Assembly (NCBI GenBank): GCA_910575275.1
Contig: CAJTEE010000001.1
Location: 248,001-312,000, forward strand
Length of the DNA: 64,000 nucleotides
DNA from: Lachnospiraceae bacterium
GTDB lineage: Bacteria; Bacillota; Clostridia; Lachnospirales; Lachnospiraceae
Reading direction: 5' to 3'
In this document: positions 16,642 through 24,988 of the stretch, piece after piece
Position numbering within the stretch: the first letter of the stretch is position 1
Layout: each line of letters begins with the position of its first letter
Notes under the pieces: model-generated
Seen by the model: only the letters and a program-made list of their open reading frames with translations
Told to the model about the DNA's origin: nothing
The model's database searches: none
Position numbers and translations under genes: made by a program

Positions 16642-17913
16642 TTATCCAAACAGAGCCGCAATCGGATTGGCAAACAGAATAGAGCCAAGTCCCCACAGCA
16701 AAATCACTGCCGCGGCAGGAAGACATTTTTTGAGGAACGGGCCATATTTTGGGATGCCGACGATCTTAATTGCAAAATTGCCGGAAAGCGCGGACGGCGG
16801 CATAATATCGCCGACGGCGGCAATCAGAGACAGGACCGCCGCAACAATCAGCTCATCGTGCCCAAGGAAGGCAAGGATGAACGGAATCCCGAATACGGTC
16901 GCAGACCCGAGTGACGACACGCCTCCAAAGGCCGGTATAACCAAAATAAGAGCCAGATAGCGGAGAACCGGCGGCATGATCAGGCAATACGTGACAATCA
17001 TGCCCCGGACGTCGATCAGGGTCATGACCTGGATAAACATGCCGACCCCCATCAGATTCCCCATGACCGGCGTCACATCATGGATTCCCTCACGCGCTGC
17101 TGTCAGCGGGTTAAAACGGTATCCGGTAAAGCAGCTGATCAGTGCGCTGACCATAAAAATCACCGGCATTCCGATGTCCGGAAGAACAGGGATAAATTTC
17201 GTGCATACAATTAAAACCAGCAGTACCAGAATCGGCAGATATAAACGGAACCCGAATTTTTCCTGCGGCTCAAAATTCAATTCCTCCTTGATTTCCTCAT
17301 ACCGGATCGCCCGTACATACCGGCTTCCGAAAAAAAGGACGACAAACACCGCTAACGGTACGGTCATAAGGAGGAGCGGCCCCTCAAACCCGACGTAGGG
17401 GACATCCGCGCCCATACCGATTACCATAGCCGCCGTATTGACCGGAGGGGCCACCTTGCCGAGGATCGCTCCTAGGGCCACGATCGCCGCCGTCTCCATC
17501 GGCGGAACGCCGATTTTCAGCAGAATCGGAGCCACGATCGCTCCGGCCGACAAAACTGCCGCCGTCGATGCTCCCGTGATCATGCCCGGAAGCATGATCA
17601 CGAACATCAGGCAGATCAGCAAAACCATCGGATGCTTATAAAATTTCCGGATAATCACGGATACGATCGCATCCAGGGCGCCGGATTTTTCCAGCGTCTT
17701 CATAAACATCATGGCCGTTGCCACGATCATGATCGTACTTAAATAGGAAAAGGTCCCTTCCACAAAATGTCTGACCGGAAACCCCTGGCCGGCTGCCAAG
17801 GCGCCGGCGATCGCGGCGGCTGCCATGCTGAGGCTTACCGGCGCCTTGGCCTTCATCAGCACAAGCAGGAACACGACAATCATGATCAGAAAGTAAATTG
17901 CTTCTCTTATCAT
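16642..17913 (-). CDS. TRAP-type (DctM-like) large permease
   Basis: This 423-residue, very hydrophobic protein has about 11-12 segments. It shows the DctM-like signatures MLPGMITGASTAAVLSAGAI, GKVAPPVNTAAM and a matching second half, DIMPPSALSGNFA. TRAP large permeases are sodium- or proton-driven and usually work with a substrate-binding protein and a small DctQ subunit. Here neither canonical partner is evident; the DUF6305-like lipoprotein immediately upstream and the two-segment protein downstream occupy those positions. It may take up glutamate or gamma-glutamyl products, or fulfil an unrelated role. The family call is good, the substrate is inferred. Confidence 0.75.
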   Translation of the reverse strand: MIREAIYFLIMIVVFLLVLMKAKAPVSLSMAAAAIAGALAAGQGFPVRHFVEGTFSYLSTIMIVATAMMFMKTLEKSGALDAIVSVIIRKFYKHPMVLLICLMFVIMLPGMITGASTAAVLSAGAIVAPILLKIGVPPMETAAIVALGAILGKVAPPVNTAAMVIGMGADVPYVGFEGPLLLMTVPLAVFVVLFFGSRYVRAIRYEEIKEELNFEPQEKFGFRLYLPILVLLVLIVCTKFIPVLPDIGMPVIFMVSALISCFTGYRFNPLTAAREGIHDVTPVMGNLMGVGMFIQVMTLIDVRGMIVTYCLIMPPVLRYLALILVIPAFGGVSSLGSATVFGIPFILAFLGHDELIVAAVLSLIAAVGDIMPPSALSGNFAIKIVGIPKYGPFLKKCLPAAAVILLWGLGSILFANPIAALFG

Positions 17914-17925
17914 AGCTTTCTCCTA

Positions 17926-18573
17926 CTACTGTTCAAATAGCGGTTTCATCATTTCAGGGATCTTCGCCATGTTATCTACACTGTCCAGCGGAATCCCATA
18001 TTGGGTACAGAGATCCGTGAAAATTCCATCCTTATTTCCGGATTCCACGACGATCACATAGTCCGCACGACTGACGACCGGTTCGATATAGCGGTCTCCA
18101 AGCGCTCCTCTGCGCCCCTCTCCGCCGATATGAAGTGCAATCACGTGAAGCCCCTTCTCCTTTGCCTCCTGCATCACCTGATCCACACGGTCCAGCTCCG
18201 CATCCGCGTCGATACCGGCGGCTCCCAGGCCCTTCGAGCTTCCGCCGACCGCCACGATAATCGTCTTATTGTCGCCCAGCGAGCCCGCTTCCGCCACATT
18301 GTCAGCGCTGTATGCGACTCCCGCCTGATCCATAATAACCTTTACCATATCAAAATCCGCGCTCTGCCCTGCGGAGATGAGCAGAATCGGAGTCTCAAAT
18401 TCCGGCAGCTCGGCCGGTACGCTTTCTTTGGCGTCTGCTTCGGCAGCAGTCCCGGCCGAAGCGGCCGCTTTTGTCGTTTCCGCTGCAGCGCCTTCTTTAC
18501 CGCCGCAGGCAGTCAGGAAAAACGCCGCCGTCACCGCCAAAACGATTCCCGTATATCTCTTTGCTTTTTTCAT
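17926..18573 (-). CDS. DUF6305-like lipoprotein
   Basis: This 215-residue protein has a signal peptide with lipobox LTAC at about residue 22, then a low-complexity Ala/Glu/Thr linker typical of surface lipoproteins. The folded domain begins TPILLISAGQSADFDMVKV and includes VAVGGSSKGLGAAGIDADAE and ALHIGGEGRRGALGDRYI. I recall this domain as DUF6305, function unknown. It sits between ggt and the TRAP permease in one operon, so a binding or accessory role in the same transport process is plausible. Confidence 0.7.
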   Translation of the reverse strand: MKKAKRYTGIVLAVTAAFFLTACGGKEGAAAETTKAAASAGTAAEADAKESVPAELPEFETPILLISAGQSADFDMVKVIMDQAGVAYSADNVAEAGSLGDNKTIIVAVGGSSKGLGAAGIDADAELDRVDQVMQEAKEKGLHVIALHIGGEGRRGALGDRYIEPVVSRADYVIVVESGNKDGIFTDLCTQYGIPLDSVDNMAKIPEMMKPLFEQ

Positions 18574-18615
18574 GAAATTTCTGTCCTTTCCTGTTCTTTT
18601 TCGGCTCCCCTTCTG

Positions 18616-20568
18616 TTAATATCCCAGCGCCTTGCTGTCGTCACGCGGGTCGCCGCAGCCGTGCAGCGTGCCGTCTTCCATATACATGATCGCCTCCAGC
18701 CTCGAATAAATACAGCCCGGATCAATCGTATATCCCATCTCCTCCAGTGTCTTCAGCGTTTCCTCCGTGAGATGGTCCTCCTCGCCCAGCATATCATAGT
18801 TGATTCCTGCAAGGCCGGTTGCCGGCGTCCAGCAGTACTTCGGCGTCATGATCGCTTCATCGACAGACATGTCATAATCAATCACCTGATGGATCATATG
18901 CGCCACGCGCTGGAAGATCGTGGTTGCGCCCGGGGTTCCTACCACCAGGAACGGAGAGCCATCCTCCTTGAGAACCAGCGTCGGGCTCATGGATGATAAC
19001 GGTTTTTTATTTCCGGCAATCGAGTTGGGCTTTCCCTCTCCCGCCGCAAAATCCGCACCGCAGTTATTTAAGACAAAGCCGCAGCCCTCCGGGAATAATC
19101 CGCTTCCAAACTGCGCCCGGTTTGTCTGGGTCATGGACACCATATTTCCGTATTTATCTGCGATGGAAAAATGTGTGGTGTCGGGAGATTCTTTTATTTC
19201 ATACAGCTCCTCCTCATTTTTTCGGTTGGAACGATTCCAGATGCTGTCATCCGGCGTATATTTCCACGGGTCGCCGGCCTCATACGTCTTAACCTCGCCG
19301 AGTGTGATTTCCTTCGCGCGCTCCGCCCCGTACGCGTCGCTGCGCAGGCCATCGACCGGAAGATCGAAAAAAGCCGGATCGCCCATATAGGCCGCGCGGT
19401 CCGCAAATATCAACTTGCTGGTCTCCATTAAAAGACTGATATACTCCGGGGAGCACACCTCCATGGAAGCCATGTCAAAATTCTCCAGAATGTTCAGGAT
19501 TTCCACCACCATGGTACCGCCGGAGCTGGCCGGGGAGCTGGATATGATCTGGTAGCCGCGGTAATTTCCAACCACCGGTTCCCGTTCGATCGGCTGGGTC
19601 TCCATGGCCCGCTCCATATCATCCATGGTCAGAACACCGCCGTATTTTTGGGCTTCCGCTACAATCTTTTCCGCGATTTCTCCCGTATAAAATTCCTCGA
19701 TTCCTTTTTGGGCAATTAATTGATAGGTCTCCGCGAGCGCCGGGTTTTCAAAATGGCTTCCCTCCTCAAGCGGGAATCCATTGTTCAGATAAATTTCTCC
19801 CCCATGCTCATATTTAACCAATCTGCCAAGGCCCACATTGATGTCCTCTACAAGCGCCGGTCCGACTTCAAAGCCTTCTTCGGCCAGGCGGATCGCCGGC
19901 TGCATGACCTCCTCCAGCGTCATCGTCCCGTATTCCTTTAATGCTTTATCCAATACCGTAAGAAGCGTCGGCGTGCAGACTACCTTTCCACCCTCAAAGT
20001 TCTGATTTCCGATACAGGCCCCGCTCTCGTCAAACTGCCAGAGCGAAGGAGTGGCCGCCGCAGGAGCTACCGTCTGGCCGTCCAGAAATACCACATCGCC
20101 CTCCGCGCTTCGAATCATCATAAAACCGCCTCCTCCGACTCCGCACATCGCCGGCATCGTGACACCGAGTGCGAGACTTACTGCCGCGGCAGCATCCACT
20201 GCATTCCCGCCGGCCTCCAAAATCTCCAGTCCCGCTCTGTCCGCATAGACGCTGCTTGACACCACGACGCCCGTCTCTCCATCCGCCGAACGGTTCTTAT
20301 AATTGCGGTTCCCGTTTTCATCCCGCACCGCGAAGTCCATTTCATAGTTCTCTTTTGTATAATGCGACTGGGAATCTTTCTTCTTTTCGGTCTCTGCTTC
20401 TTTTGTCTCTGCGGTCTCCGTACTTTCTTCTTCTGCCTTTGCCTCCTCTGCCGCGGTGGCTGCGGCCGTCGTCTCTGCCGGAGCCACGTTCCCTTGGCAG
20501 CCTCCTAACAGGGAAACAAGCATCGCCGCACTTAAAGCCAGGCTGGCCAGTCTTTTTCTTTTTCTCAT
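18616..20568 (-). CDS. ggt: Gamma-glutamyltranspeptidase lipoprotein
   Basis: This protein of about 650 residues starts at ATG 20568 (GGAG upstream) with a signal peptide and lipobox LGGC. A Glu/Ala/Thr-rich linker and the complete Ggt fold follow. The nucleophile region has the family motif TTHFSI at about residue 465, where autoprocessing normally splits the chain. Later motifs are NNCGADF, SSMSPTLV and GTPGATTI. Ggt-type enzymes hydrolyse or transfer gamma-glutamyl bonds; the related CapD releases or anchors poly-gamma-glutamate. First gene of the leftward operon and divergent from the pgs genes' neighbourhood, it probably acts on the polymer at the surface. Confidence 0.9.
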   Translation of the reverse strand: MRKRKRLASLALSAAMLVSLLGGCQGNVAPAETTAAATAAEEAKAEEESTETAETKEAETEKKKDSQSHYTKENYEMDFAVRDENGNRNYKNRSADGETGVVVSSSVYADRAGLEILEAGGNAVDAAAAVSLALGVTMPAMCGVGGGGFMMIRSAEGDVVFLDGQTVAPAAATPSLWQFDESGACIGNQNFEGGKVVCTPTLLTVLDKALKEYGTMTLEEVMQPAIRLAEEGFEVGPALVEDINVGLGRLVKYEHGGEIYLNNGFPLEEGSHFENPALAETYQLIAQKGIEEFYTGEIAEKIVAEAQKYGGVLTMDDMERAMETQPIEREPVVGNYRGYQIISSSPASSGGTMVVEILNILENFDMASMEVCSPEYISLLMETSKLIFADRAAYMGDPAFFDLPVDGLRSDAYGAERAKEITLGEVKTYEAGDPWKYTPDDSIWNRSNRKNEEELYEIKESPDTTHFSIADKYGNMVSMTQTNRAQFGSGLFPEGCGFVLNNCGADFAAGEGKPNSIAGNKKPLSSMSPTLVLKEDGSPFLVVGTPGATTIFQRVAHMIHQVIDYDMSVDEAIMTPKYCWTPATGLAGINYDMLGEEDHLTEETLKTLEEMGYTIDPGCIYSRLEAIMYMEDGTLHGCGDPRDDSKALGY

Positions 20569-20766
20569 CCGTCTTTCTTCTCCTTTTTCAGATTTTTTCA
20601 CGTTCTGCCTTTCTTTGTGCAGCTTTATTATACGCTTTTCGCCTGTACCTCTGCAATTTTTTCTCTTTTTTCCCAAAAAGCCGACAAACTACAAGCTTGT
20701 ATTTTCTAACATTCCATGTTATCTTTAAAAAGTAAGCAACGCATTTTAAAAGGAGAAGCTGGCGAA

Positions 20767-21405
20767 ATGGATTTTTATGAAGCGGTCCAGAAAAGGCATA
20801 CAATCAGAGAATTTTCAGATGAGCCCGTATCAGAGGCGGCTATCAAACGGATTCTTTCCGCAGGCATGCTGGCCCCTTCCAATAACCATATGCGGGATTG
20901 GGAGTTCGTAATCCTTAAGACACAGGAGGAGAAGCAGACAGCGCTGCGCTATGTAAAAGAATGGGCTGACAAGCAGGAAGAAGTCAAACAATCCGGCCTG
21001 AAGGGAACGCCTGCGCAACGCATGTATGCCTATGCCATACCGCGCCAATATACAATGCTCGTACAGGCTCCCTGTTTAATCCTCCCATTCTTTCGGGCCA
21101 TAACGGATATCCTCCATCCGTCTGCTATCCACTCTTTAAACTCCTTTGCCTCGATCTGGTGTGTGATCGAAAATATCTTTCTGGCAGCAACTGCCGAAGG
21201 ATATGGCTGTTCCATGCGAATTCCTGTTGGAGACGAGGGGCCGCAGGCAGCAAAAGCCGTCGGTGCTCCCGAGGGATATATGCTGCCCTGTTATATCGGT
21301 ATCGGCCGGGCAAAAGAAGATGCAGAAAAACCGGAGCAATATGTGATTCCCATCGAGGACAGACTTCATTATGGAAAATTCAGCTATTTTTTGCCATCTT
21401 TTTGA
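20767..21405 (+). CDS. Nitroreductase-family flavoprotein
   Basis: This 212-residue protein has the nitroreductase N-terminus (VQKRHTIREFSDEPVSEAAIKRIL, APSNNHMRDWEF) and a central segment with ASIWCVIENIFLAATAEGYG, the usual FMN/dimer-interface helix. ATG 20767 follows AAGGAG at 11 nt. The family reduces nitro groups or quinones, or acts as an FMN oxidoreductase; the substrate is unknown. Its 3' end overlaps the convergent DUF1848 gene by 22 bp. Confidence 0.85.
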   Translation: MDFYEAVQKRHTIREFSDEPVSEAAIKRILSAGMLAPSNNHMRDWEFVILKTQEEKQTALRYVKEWADKQEEVKQSGLKGTPAQRMYAYAIPRQYTMLVQAPCLILPFFRAITDILHPSAIHSLNSFASIWCVIENIFLAATAEGYGCSMRIPVGDEGPQAAKAVGAPEGYMLPCYIGIGRAKEDAEKPEQYVIPIEDRLHYGKFSYFLPSF

Positions 21406-22307
21406 AATGACTTCTGCACTCCCTGCGAAACCGTATCCTCCGGCCGTATCCGGCCGAGCAGCAGCGCAGACGTCTTGTCATGATCCTTATAATTTTCAAA
21501 TGCCTTCTGTGGATCTTGATTGGCATAGCAGTATTTGCAGCCGTTCATGCAGGTATCATAGGCCCCTATATCCCGGCTTTCGATACAATTACAGCCCTTC
21601 CTGGCGCCCTTATGTTTTAAGTTCTTAAACTGAATCCCGTTGGCCTTCCCCAAAATATCAAGCGTCATGCAGCCGGAGGAGTGAATCCCGTAGCGAGTAA
21701 AATCTCCTTTCATCCCGCAGGTCTGAAGGAAAATCCCGTACTTTTCCGCGATCGAGCCAAGCCCCTGCGCCAGCGTATCCATGTCCTGTACAGACATCAC
21801 GATCAGCTCCGGCATATTTCTCTCCACCTTTTTATAGATCTCTACAAAGCTGAAAATACAGCGGTCAATATAGGAAGACAGCACGCCCGCCATATGCTCA
21901 AAGGTCTGAAGATGCCGTTCTATGGTGTAATCCCTTGTCAGCAGGACCGGATCATACCTCCATGCGACCCGCTCTCTGCCCACCATCTCTGACAGCTTTA
22001 TGAGGGTCTTTATGCTTTCCTCTATTTCGGGCACTCCCGGCTCGACGTCCTTCCCGTAGGCCGTAATCGTATAATGGAAATAGGTATGAAACCGGTCCGT
22101 GATTTCATGCAGACGTGGCAGTATGGGCTCGTAATTCTTAGAACAGAAAACCACGCAGTCTACCTTGTCCGGGGTCAGCTCATAGCGCGTCACCTTACCG
22201 GGAAACAACGGGTTGCGTGAAAGCACATAGCCCTCCGAAAAGCGGTTTAAAAGCCACTCTGTGTAATATTGGACGGTATCTGTCCGCCCGCCGGTGTTTA
22301 AAATCAT
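21384..22307 (-). CDS. DUF1848 family protein with cysteine cluster
   Basis: This 307-residue protein begins MILNTGGRTDTVQYYTEWLLNRF and continues with VDCVVFCSKNYEPILPRL and RVAWRYDPVLLT, all typical of DUF1848. The C-terminal region carries a cysteine cluster, GCNCIESRDIGAYDTC followed by GCKYCYAN, likely binding an iron-sulfur cluster. The family resembles radical SAM or photolyase-like proteins, but its reaction is not established. It is followed closely, on the same strand, by a LysR regulator read from upstream (gap about 30 bp). Confidence 0.82.
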   Translation of the reverse strand: MILNTGGRTDTVQYYTEWLLNRFSEGYVLSRNPLFPGKVTRYELTPDKVDCVVFCSKNYEPILPRLHEITDRFHTYFHYTITAYGKDVEPGVPEIEESIKTLIKLSEMVGRERVAWRYDPVLLTRDYTIERHLQTFEHMAGVLSSYIDRCIFSFVEIYKKVERNMPELIVMSVQDMDTLAQGLGSIAEKYGIFLQTCGMKGDFTRYGIHSSGCMTLDILGKANGIQFKNLKHKGARKGCNCIESRDIGAYDTCMNGCKYCYANQDPQKAFENYKDHDKTSALLLGRIRPEDTVSQGVQKSFQKDGKK

Positions 22308-22337
22308 GTCTGTTCCTCCTGTTTTTCATCAAAGTTT

Positions 22338-23279
22338 TTATAGCCGCTGCGGCCGGAAAAGCTCCTCAAAATACTCCCTTGTCAGCCGGATAAATTCCTC
22401 CTCACAGGCGGTAAGGAAATGATCGCGGCGGTAGCAGATGCACCAGTTAATGGCGTAGTCCATATCTTTTAACGGAAATCGCAGAATCCTGTCCTCCCCG
22501 ACCCGGTCCGCGATGTGGATCGTCGAGTACAAAATCGCCGCCCCGATCCCCTTCTCGCAGGCCGAAACGGCAATAAACTGACTGGCCTCCAGCGCAACCT
22601 TAACCGACAGCCGGTGATGCTTGATATAATAGTCGATCGGCTCCCGCATGCGCCAGCCCTTCATCGGCAGGATCAGGGGAATCTTCTGAAGATCCCCAAG
22701 AGACAATCCCTCTGTCCGTGCACGCTCCGCCTGTTGCTCAAGCAGACCCGTATATTTCTTCAAAACCGACTTTCTTATAGCGACCACCAGCCCGAACTCA
22801 ATCAAGGGGATAATCGTCATCTCCGCGATCTTCCCGGCCGATGTGCCAATATAAAAGTCCACCCTCCCATCCATCGCAAGCTCCTCCAGCCCGAGGCTGT
22901 CGCTTGTCGTCGCCGTCACCTCCACATCGGGATAGCGCTCGTAAAACCGGCGCAAAAGCTCCGGGAGATGCTCCTGTACCAGAATACCGGAGTATCCAAA
23001 CGTCATCTTCCCCTTCTGCCCGTCCTCAATCTCCTCAAGCTCGGTTAATACCTCCTTCTTGAGCCGCAAAATTTCCCTTGCCGTCTTCGCGAGCTTCTCC
23101 CCTGCAAAGGTGGGCTTAAAAACAGGCCGCCGGACAAACAGCTCCGTACCGCATGCCTCCTCCAGCCTCTGGATCTGCGCCGACAGGCTCTGCTGGCTGA
23201 TAAACAGACGCTTCGCGGCCACGGTAATGCTTCCCTCCTCGTACACCACCAGAAAATATTCAAGCGACTGAAACGTCAT
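22338..23279 (-). CDS. LysR-family transcriptional regulator
   Basis: This 313-residue protein starts at ATG 23279 with AGGAGGGGG upstream. The N-terminal HTH reads SITVAAKRLFISQQSLSAQIQRLE, and the effector domain begins GKMTFGYSGILVQEHLPELL. It lies 30 bp upstream of the DUF1848 gene on the same strand. A hairpin separates it from the yjiHG pair, so the most direct candidate partner is DUF1848; the effector is unknown. Confidence 0.87.
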   Translation of the reverse strand: MTFQSLEYFLVVYEEGSITVAAKRLFISQQSLSAQIQRLEEACGTELFVRRPVFKPTFAGEKLAKTAREILRLKKEVLTELEEIEDGQKGKMTFGYSGILVQEHLPELLRRFYERYPDVEVTATTSDSLGLEELAMDGRVDFYIGTSAGKIAEMTIIPLIEFGLVVAIRKSVLKKYTGLLEQQAERARTEGLSLGDLQKIPLILPMKGWRMREPIDYYIKHHRLSVKVALEASQFIAVSACEKGIGAAILYSTIHIADRVGEDRILRFPLKDMDYAINWCICYRRDHFLTACEEEFIRLTREYFEELFRPQRL

Positions 23280-23363
23280 CGGACTCCCCCTCCTGTCTGT
23301 TATAGAATGTCCTGATATCCGACACTCCATAACAGTTTCATTGTAACAGTTCTCCCCCGATCT

Positions 23364-23418
23364 GGCAATGCAAAAAGCAGGGGCGTTTATCCCGTACGTC
23401 CCTGCTTTTTGCATTGCC
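23364..23418. terminator. Strong hairpin terminator after yjiG
   Basis: Perfect 19-bp arms (GGCAATGCAAAAAGCAGGG and its complement) flank a 17-nt loop. It lies in the 324-bp gene-free stretch between yjiG (ends 23604) and the LysR gene (starts 23279). Nothing else was seen in this stretch. Confidence 0.65.
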
Positions 23419-23603
23419 TTCGGTTTTATCCCGGCGCAAAGGCCACAACCGCTGCTTTGAACACCTTTGTTATCCTGTCAAAAACCCAAAACCGATATAT
23501 CGTTTTTCGTCTTTCATTATACCCTGTCATTCCCCGGTTTACAAACACTCTTTCTTTTTTTCACAAACAGGAAAAATGTTGTAGCAAACCCCGATTCCAT
23601 CCT

Positions 23604-24089
23604 CTAAATCCCCGCGGCCGCCACCACAAACCGCATGATGAGCATGGCCACTGCGGCATCCAGAATCGGGATCAAAAACAGCGGAACATGATACTTTTTA
23701 TTGGATCCTGTCACCAAAATGATCCTCGCATAGCCTCCAATCAACGTCCCCATCAGCATGCAGGCCGGCATCAGAATCGCACAGTGCCCGAGTGTCAGCG
23801 TCCCTTCCGCGTACATAAGCGCCGCCATCGAGCAGCCCGACGCCTTGGCGAAAAACGCCGCGGCCAGAACCGCCACGGCTGCTCCCGGAAGGCCGAAGAT
23901 CCCTATAAACGGCTGGAAAACCGCGCTGATAATATCCATCAGGCCGGACAGCTTCAAAAACCGGATCAGCACGTATCCCAGGATCATGGCCGGCATGATG
24001 GAATTGATCGATATGTTAAAGCCTCTGCGGCAGCCCGCTGTAAACACATCGACAAGTCCCTTTTTCTCTGCCTTCTTCTCCGTACTCAT
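23604..24089 (-). CDS. yjiG: YjiG-family membrane protein (nucleoside-recognition domain)
   Basis: This 161-residue protein has four hydrophobic segments and the SpmB/YjiG-like motifs SINSIMPAMILGYVLIRFL and FFAKASGCSMAALMYAEG. Its start overlaps the yjiH stop by 4 nt, so the pair is coupled, as in E. coli yjiHG. These proteins carry 'nucleoside recognition' (Gate) domains and are presumed transport or gating subunits of unknown substrate. Intact, and normal in length. Confidence 0.8.
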   Translation of the reverse strand: MSTEKKAEKKGLVDVFTAGCRRGFNISINSIMPAMILGYVLIRFLKLSGLMDIISAVFQPFIGIFGLPGAAVAVLAAAFFAKASGCSMAALMYAEGTLTLGHCAILMPACMLMGTLIGGYARIILVTGSNKKYHVPLFLIPILDAAVAMLIMRFVVAAAGI

Positions 24090-24727
24090 TGTGTCTGCCT
24101 CCTTTTCCCCTTCATCGCCAAAAAGATTCTCATAAAATTCGCGCCGAATATTTTACAGAACATGCACAAAATAAACATGAACCCGAACGAATACGGAATT
24201 ACCGCCATGAGACTCGCGCCCGTCGTCAGAAGATTTGTGATGATCGCAGAGCCGGCATTCTGGTACGCTACAAAAACCGTCAGCTCATCATCCGTAATTT
24301 TCTCCGTCTCCCGCAGCTCCTTTGTCATGACCGCACCCACGTCCACGCTGGTAAAGGAGCCGACAAGCGCGAGCCCCGTCGTACCGGGGATCCCCATAAG
24401 CGGCTTTAAAATCGGCTGGAACAAAACGCTTGAGGCCGCCAGCGCACCAAGTTCCTGGCACACATCCATAATTCCGCAGAACAGGATAACGACCGGCGCG
24501 ATATTCAACGCCTGCAGAAAGCCGTCCTTGGCGCCGCTTCCGTCCTTCCCGAGGAAAGTCAGATTCTCCGATATTTTTCCGAACGCACCTGTCAGGTTCG
24601 TAAAGTCAAGAGCCTTGAGCGGTCCCGCCGAATCCTTGAACAGGCCGGAAACCATTAAAATCAGTATGGCCAGCGCAGCCCGCGCCGTCCATTTTATTTC
24701 CAGCTTTTCTTTCCTGTTTTCCCTCAC
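24086..24727 (-). CDS. yjiH: YjiH-family membrane protein (nucleoside-recognition domain)
   Basis: About 213 residues with 5-6 hydrophobic segments. Motifs APVVILFCGIMDVCQELGAL, LVGSFTSVDVGAVM and AYQNAGSAIITNLL are typical of YjiH-type Gate-domain proteins. GTG 24727 has GGGAG just upstream; a TTG at 24754 is the alternative. Only about 23 bp separate this start from the stop of the DJ-1 fragment, so dj-1, yjiH and yjiG were probably one operon before the mobile element inserted. Their native promoter now lies about 25 kb away. Confidence 0.8.
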   Translation of the reverse strand: MRENRKEKLEIKWTARAALAILILMVSGLFKDSAGPLKALDFTNLTGAFGKISENLTFLGKDGSGAKDGFLQALNIAPVVILFCGIMDVCQELGALAASSVLFQPILKPLMGIPGTTGLALVGSFTSVDVGAVMTKELRETEKITDDELTVFVAYQNAGSAIITNLLTTGASLMAVIPYSFGFMFILCMFCKIFGANFMRIFLAMKGKRRQTQ

Positions 24728-24750
24728 TTTTCTCCCAAAACACTTCCGTC

Positions 24751-24933
24751 TCAAATTCCATCCGGATATTCCTTTAACGCATTGTAAAGGAATCTCTGCT
24801 TGATGAACGCACTGTCTCCGCCGAGCGCGTCCACAATGGCAAATGCAAACGGAAGAACCGTCGCCGGGCCGCGGCTCGTGATCAGATGCTTTTCATCATC
24901 AAACGCAACCGTGTCGGTCACATAATTCGCATC
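24751..24933 (-). pseudogene. 3' part of DJ-1/PfpI gene, cut off by the outer element
   Basis: From the element boundary the frame reads DANYVTDTVAFDDEKHLI, then TSRGPATVLPFAFAIVDALGG, and ends at TGA 24751. This is the C-terminal 60 residues of a DJ-1/PfpI-family protein, with the typical SRGPAT motif. The missing N-terminal 137 residues lie at 49869-50281. Joining the two at the GA dinucleotide restores an uninterrupted 197-residue frame. It has no start of its own. Confidence 0.88.
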
Positions 24934-24938
24934 TGTAA
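24928..24938. other. Left attachment site of the outer element
   Basis: Read on the minus strand the junction is TTTACA-GA-TGCG. The GA core (plus-strand TC at 24932-24933) marks the boundary between element and DJ-1 gene. The right junction reads TTTACG-GA-AGTG. A GA core is known for TnpX-type large serine recombinases. Confidence 0.75.
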
Positions 24939-24988
24939 ATTACCGTTAAAGACGGTTTTTACAGCTAAATTGTTTTTAACTGGATTTT

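Noticed and set aside
23409-24803. Long plus-strand open frame (464 codons) opposite yjiH and yjiG
   Set aside because: It lies antisense to two clear membrane protein genes, has no ribosome site and reads as low-complexity Arg/His-rich sequence, typical of a shadow frame in GC-rich coding DNA.
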